From positions 50,479 through 114,478 of the forward strand of contig KN884003.1 of assembly GCA_000934455.1 (NCBI GenBank): 64,000 bases of DNA, in the 5' to 3' direction. This DNA is from Apostichopus parvimensis. Taxonomy: Eukaryota > Echinodermata > Holothuroidea > Aspidochirotida > Stichopodidae. The notes under the pieces are model-generated. The model was not told where the DNA came from. It saw nothing but the letters and a program-made list of their open reading frames with translations, and did not search any database. The translations under genes were made by a program, and so were the position numbers. This document shows, piece after piece, positions 61,034 through 64,000 of this stretch; the first letter of the stretch is position 1; the number at the start of each line of letters is the position of its first letter.

Positions 61034-61438
61034 CTGAGAGCAGGACACCATTGAAACGTCCCTTCACCTCCCTGCTAGGTTGAAGCATGTCGTGGAGCAG
61101 GACATCGTTTAAACGTCCCGTCACCTCCCTGCTAGGTTGAAGCATGTCGTGGAGCAGGACATCATTTAAATGTCCCTTCACCTCCCTGCTAGGTTTCAGC
61201 CTGTCGTGGAGCAGGACATCATTTAAAAGTCCCTTCACCTCCCTGCTAGGTTGAAGCATGTCGTGGAGCAGGACATCATTTAAACGTCCCGTCACCTCCC
61301 TGCTAGGTTGAAGCATGTCGTGGAGCAGGACATCATTTAAATGTCCTTCACCTCCCTGCTAGGTTTCAGCCTGTCGTGGAGCAGGACATCATTTAAACGT
61401 CCCTTCACCCTTCCCTGCTAGGTTTCAGCATGTCGTGA
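61034..61438 (+). repeat. 57-bp minisatellite, ~7 copies, with three-unit higher-order period
   Basis: Each unit contains GAGCAGGACATCATTTAAA, then CGTCCCTTCACCTCCCTGCT and AGGTT plus GAAGCATGTCGTG. Variants follow the order A-B-C-A-B-C. C units have AAATGTCC and end AGGTTTCAGCCTG, B units have CGTCCCGTC, and A units have CGTCCCTTC or AAGTCCCTTC. Because 57 is a multiple of three, the minus strand stays open as a 19-residue repeat. Confidence 0.9.
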
Positions 61439-61624
61439 CGACAACGGGATGTGTGGATAGAAGATGCAACGATGTCGGGCAGGTGTAGTTGAACATCCCT
61501 AGTGAAAGAAGGGATATTGCACTGGAATATTATTATGGAGAGATGTGTATTAACAGCCGACTAACTCTAAGATTGTCAAGAAAAAACTCTGTAGTAGATG
61601 TCCGGTTTGAATGTGCGAAGGCAA

Positions 61625-62370
61625 ATTGGAGGGGCACTTCAAAGACATGGTGGTGTTAGGATGTTAGGAAAGAGGTAAACATGATATGGATATACAACAC
61701 TTGGTTAGAAGGAGATATGCTTCACCCACAGACTAGCTAATTACAGTGTAGAGGATTATGGAAGGCCTGTGAAGTAGTTACATCCTTTGTGCCTTCCAGG
61801 ACAAAAGAATGGTAAAAGGGGCACTGCAAAGACATGTGGGAATACTAAGGAATACTAAGGAGGTAAAGCAGTGTTTAAAAATATATTGCAGTATGTCTGT
61901 TGAAGGGAAATCCTTTGTGCCTTAAAGGGTGTGATAATGATTGAAGGGGCACTGTAAAGGCATGGTGATGTGGAAGAGATATCCTTAACACACCTACTAG
62001 CTAAAATAGTCTCTCGGATATCGAAAGATCTGTGTGTAGTAATTAAATCCTTTTGTTCCTGCTAGGACTAACAAAATTGGTATGAGGGGCCACTGCAAGG
62101 TATATGGTGATGTACTGTAGCAAAAAGGGAACTTAAACGATGTTAGAGTATCTCAAGTAAATAGTGTGTACCTTAGAGGAGGAAACGATAATAATTGGAG
62201 GGGCACTGCATCGGCAAGATGATTTTGAGATACAAAGTTTACCAATAAACTAGCTAAATTAGTGTCAAAGATATTATAGGTACTGTTTAGAAGTCAGTAG
62301 TTAAGTCATGTGTTGCCTCAAAGGACATGGAAATTGTAGGAGGGTTACAACAAATGCCTGGTAAGTTTGG
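61625..62370 (+). repeat. Degenerate tandem repeat, period ~115–190 bp
   Basis: The phrase GGGGCACTGCAAAGACATG and its variants recur near 61631, 61818, 61946, 62086 and 62199. Intervening text includes ACTAGCTAAATTAGTGT-like and AAATCCTTTGTGCCT-like blocks. Units are diverged and of unequal length, so this is an old array. It sits in the likely C16orf87 3' UTR. Confidence 0.7.
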
Positions 62371-62640
62371 AAGTTATAATTTTATAGCTTTACCCATAGC
62401 TAACGAGCTCAAATTAAAGAAAAAACTGTTGGATATTGGATCACATGTGTAGTAGCAGTATGTTGTTTGAATGCGGGACTTATTGCACAAGATGTATGTT
62501 AGTCGATAAGTATTACCTGTTATAAACTTAATAAAGGATAGTATGTGTACTGAGGGGTGAATAGAGCCTGTCCTGGCATCGCAAAGCACTGTGAGGTGGA
62601 TTCTATTGGAAGTACTATAGCTAGAAGGAAACAATAAAAC

Positions 62641-64000
62641 ATAATCCACCTTTCTATGGTAATTTACCAGGGCCTTATCAATGAACAAACCAAAATCGAA
62701 ATCTTTTGTATACTGGAGTTATGTTCTCCACTTTGTTATAAATTTTTTGTAAATATGATGAACATAATAATTGCTTGTATGTTGAATAATGGCACAAAGG
62801 ACCAATTTGTTATATACAAATTTAATTTTTTTTATAATTTTTTTTATTTTTATAAAATCAGTTACCAAGAAAGGTGTTTACCTCTTTTATTGTATGAGTT
62901 TCTGTAAATATATATATATATATGTTAATATAATCAGAAAGGTTATCGAGATCAGAAAAAGGACAATTGTGTAAGGTGTCTGTAGGCTTTCAATTATTCA
63001 TGCTAGCTGGATGATATGTAAGTAAGACATTCTAACCATCTATTTGGAGGTGAGGAACATCACATGCCCTTTTTTCTCCCCTATTCCGCTTATTCTTTAC
63101 AATGTAAAGAAAGTCACAATGACCCTTCCCAACATTCAGAAGATCAGCAGCCATCCAAAGTTTAAAAGCGTGATTTTTCCCACAATTGTTATATTCCCAC
63201 ATGCGTTTCATTTCCTTTCATTGTCGCGCATATCCTCACAGAACCTTTCGAAGCATAATTTAAAAATTTACTAGTACCACCCTCTTGAAATTATTTCTCA
63301 TTGTCTGTGGTAACCAGAGGCAGTTTTATAAGGAAGTTATGATTATGTTAGGAAATTTGAAGATGAGAATGAGGGGCCGAGAGATAGGGGGTCAGCAGTG
63401 GTATCCGAACATTTGAACGACTAGCGGGGGGTGGGGCTTGATAGCTTAGTTTGCAAAAGCAGGAACGAGTTTAATAAAAATATATTTGGCCAGTTGTGCT
63501 TTAGGTAACACAGAGCTACTGGAGGTGGGATGAGGAGTGGGGAATGTCAGAGGTAGACCAACACACAGTGTTTGTGGTTGTCACACAACATGTCTGTTAC
63601 CACTCTTCACTATGCACTGTATAGTTCCATGCAGAACGGAATGCATACGCCCCTCCAAAAAGGAAATTGGAATATTCCACTCTTTTTCTTGACTAGAGCT
63701 GTTGAACTCCATGATTGTGTGTTTTTAGGATCGAATATTAATAACACCTCTTCAAATTAACCCTCTCCCCCCCCCCCTTCTCTTCAGCGCCATGGTGCTA
63801 TACTTGTTTTAAATTCCCATCTGACAGCCCGAACGCTGTATAACTTTAATGGTCATCATCCAGTCTTTGAGACTATTATTTCATTCCACCTCAAAGGTCA
63901 ATCCGTGGCGCTAATCCATAACTCGATTAATCCTTAAATGAGCTTTTAAATGAACACAAAATTTAGACGCCATACGGATGCTACTGTTATTAAATTTCCA
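62641..64000. other. No gene seen at right edge
   Basis: AT-rich sequence with a short TATATA run near 62910, C runs near 63766 and no frame with family resemblance or credible splice structure. It is presumably intergenic. Confidence 0.6.

Larger units (their letters stand above)
60971..62640 (+). other. Probable 3' UTR of C16orf87 with repeats and poly(A) signals
   Basis: After the stop there is no further splice-compatible coding exon. AATAAA motifs at 62530–62535 and 62633–62638 would give a 3' UTR of about 1.6–1.7 kb. It would contain a 57-bp minisatellite and then a degenerate longer-period repeat. The assignment rests on position only. Confidence 0.5.

Noticed and set aside
60963-61316. 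117-codon minus-strand frame with a 19-residue repeat
   Set aside because: It is explained by a 57-bp minisatellite whose unit is a multiple of three; it has no flanking gene structure.
61034-61438. CRISPR-like regular array
   Set aside because: The whole 57-bp unit is repeated with no unique spacers, and the genome is eukaryotic.

Overview
This is a gene-dense stretch of an animal nuclear genome. Every recognised gene is split by GT–AG introns (one is GC–AG), untranslated regions are long, and the introns are full of minisatellites and decayed transposon pieces. The proteins are orthologues of vertebrate genes: TPX2, LRRC69, FEN1, DDX27 and C16orf87 (UPF0547). The abundant TAGGCCTA-type words and the level of divergence from vertebrates suggest an invertebrate deuterostome. 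My best guess is an echinoderm, possibly a sea cucumber, but that is an inference and not proven by the sequence. I see no bacterial operon, CRISPR array, rRNA or tRNA.

Layout, left to right. (1) 1–12361, minus: TPX2, 17 coding exons from the start codon to about residue 729; the 3' end runs off the left edge. (2) 12362–15383: divergent intergenic region with a degenerate ~140-bp tandem repeat. (3) 15384–22939, plus: LRRC69, nine coding exons, complete. (4) 22940–26064: tail-to-tail region with a ~346-bp duplication and facing poly(A) signals. (5) 26065–34030, minus: FEN1, eleven coding exons, complete, all catalytic acids at the human residue numbers. (6) 34031–34623: compact head-to-head promoter with two E2F-like sites. 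(7) 34624–50810, plus: DDX27, a DEAD-box RNA helicase, 17 visible coding exons. One further exon (motif III) is apparently lost in a 522-base run of N. (8) 50811–57721: no recognisable gene; holds a 1.6-kb tandem duplication. (9) 57722–60970, plus: C16orf87/UPF0547 orthologue, five coding exons, followed by a repeat-rich 3' region.

The genes do not form one pathway, but they share a growth theme. TPX2 drives spindle assembly and activates Aurora A, FEN1 removes Okazaki flaps, and DDX27 works in 60S ribosome biogenesis. FEN1 and DDX27 appear to share one promoter. LRRC69 and C16orf87 are conserved but poorly characterised, and each carries a cysteine motif that could bind zinc.

I did not find a clearly new biological system. 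The best leads are a duplicated acidic exon array in TPX2, the shared promoter, a GC–AG intron in DDX27, TAGGCCTA-word clusters at gene 5' ends, an array of nuclear-receptor-like half-sites, a hammerhead-like hairpin, and a 57-bp minisatellite with a three-unit higher-order period.
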